DNA of 5,822 nucleotides, taken from contig DHMB01000062.1 in assembly GCA_002405565.1 (NCBI GenBank), positions 1-5,822 of the forward strand, read 5' to 3'. Position 1 is the first letter of the stretch; every line of letters starts with the position of its first letter. The stretch is from Clostridiales bacterium UBA4653. Its GTDB lineage: Bacteria > Bacillota > Clostridia > Oscillospirales > CAG-272. The position numbers and the translations under genes are program-made. This document shows, piece after piece, positions 5,075 through 5,822 of the stretch. Below the pieces are notes generated by a model. It saw only the letters and a program-made list of their open reading frames with translations. It had not been told where the DNA came from and made no database searches.

Positions 5075-5822
5075 TTAGTAGAATGCGACAAAATGAAGAA
5101 GCCGCGTACCCGATGTAACCGTAACGGTTATCCGCACGGACGCTTGTCCCCATTCGATTTTTACGGTTGTTCCCGTTGCGGTGAACGAATGCGTCTGTGC
5201 CGATGTCGGCGCAAAGCACGCCGTATCGCCGTCATTTGCGATGATGAAAAAAACTTTCGGTCTTATGCCGAAATCAAACGACTGTGTATAGCCGTGTCCC
5301 GTTTCTATGCACTGCATTTGCTCGGTTCTCAGTCGCAGAAACTTTCCGCTCTCCGCTATGCTCGCGGCAAGCTCCGATATACTTCCCTTTCCCGTGCCGC
5401 CGCGCTCTGCGGGAAGAACACCCGACGTAATATCAAGCGCGGAATGTTTATGTTTCTTTTCCGCCGCGCCCGTCTGCTCGGCTGTGACCTTATGCGGATT
5501 TTTGTCGGTGAAGTGACTGTCAACTTTTTTGAAAAGAGTAAATATTTTTCGAAAAAGCGTTCTGAGCGGATCGCCCGAACGCGGATAAAGAACCTTTGCC
5601 CAATCGGTTGTTCCGTCGTTAAACTGCGTCGTGATAATCATTTCTTCATCGAACGCAGGCGCAAGCTCGCTCGGTGCTTTATTCTCTACCTCGCCAAGTC
5701 CGACCTGTTCTTTTGTCACTTTATGCGGATTGTTTTCATCGTTTTTGTGTGCGTCGAAATCCTCTTTTGTCGCGTAGATTTTCTCTTTGCCGACGGTAAC
5801 GGTGATATTCGCCGCTTCGCTT
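5075..5822 (-). CDS. Phage tail-fibre-type protein, C-terminal part (cut by the right edge)
   Basis: The frame is open to the window edge and gives at least 248 residues. A GTG at 5719-5717 is an internal valine of the motif, not a start, because coding signal continues upstream (KEKIYATKEDFDAHKNDENN). NPHKVT occurs twice (visible residues 31-36 and 108-113), followed by KEQVGLGEVEN and AEQTGAA: the repeat typical of tail-fibre and collar-type phage proteins. After HKHSALDITSGVLPAERGGTG (about 125-144), another common fibre linker, comes a beta-rich C-terminal domain (about 160-248) that I do not recognise beyond its likely role as a fibre head. It is upstream of, and probably co-transcribed with, the SHAEG-repeat protein, so the two may belong to the same host-contact structure. 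Confidence 0.85.
   Translation of the reverse strand, partial: SEAANITVTVGKEKIYATKEDFDAHKNDENNPHKVTKEQVGLGEVENKAPSELAPAFDEEMIITTQFNDGTTDWAKVLYPRSGDPLRTLFRKIFTLFKKVDSHFTDKNPHKVTAEQTGAAEKKHKHSALDITSGVLPAERGGTGKGSISELAASIAESGKFLRLRTEQMQCIETGHGYTQSFDFGIRPKVFFIIANDGDTACFAPTSAQTHSFTATGTTVKIEWGQASVRITVTVTSGTRLLHFVAFY

Overview
The window reads as the end of the tail module and the whole lysis module of a tailed phage or prophage of a Gram-positive host, most likely a gut-type Clostridia bacterium (Oscillospiraceae-like). The grounds are Firmicutes-style GGAGG ribosome binding sites before most genes, an LLH-type holin, an M23 lysin without a signal peptide, SHAEG-repeat and NPHKVT-repeat tail proteins, and a palindrome-rich intergenic repeat of a kind I associate with these genomes. 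No integrase, attachment site or packaging gene is visible, so the window cannot show whether the phage is integrated.

All supported genes lie on the minus strand and form one tightly packed run, read from right to left. It starts with the C-terminal part of a tail-fibre-type protein cut by the right window edge (5822-5075). Next comes a 964-residue tail or receptor-binding protein with a YadA-head-like SHAEG repeat array (5053-2159), then a 76-residue protein of unknown function (2154-1924) and an 87-residue one-helix membrane protein with a coiled coil (1927-1664). After a 251-bp spacer come the lysis genes: an M23 endopeptidase (1412-810), a two-helix membrane protein with a GTG start (820-428) and an LLH-family holin (431-132). 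A strong intrinsic terminator in the minus direction (hairpin 61-92, T-tract 60-54) closes the unit.

Genes overlap by ATGA junctions or are separated by 4-21 bp, except for the spacer at 1413-1663. That spacer holds a chain of hairpins and a 17-bp direct repeat, and looks like an inserted dispersed repeat rather than a gene. The probable division of labour is adsorption by the two large tail proteins, membrane permeabilisation by the holin with one or both other small membrane proteins, and peptidoglycan cleavage by the M23 enzyme.

I found no clear sign of a new defence, toxin or diversity-generating system. The points most worth a second look are the SHAEG array protein, the hairpin-rich insertion in the lysis operon, the three small membrane proteins around a single lysin, and two closely spaced hairpins with opposite T-tracts at the left end. 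Positions 1-53 hold no feature I can support.
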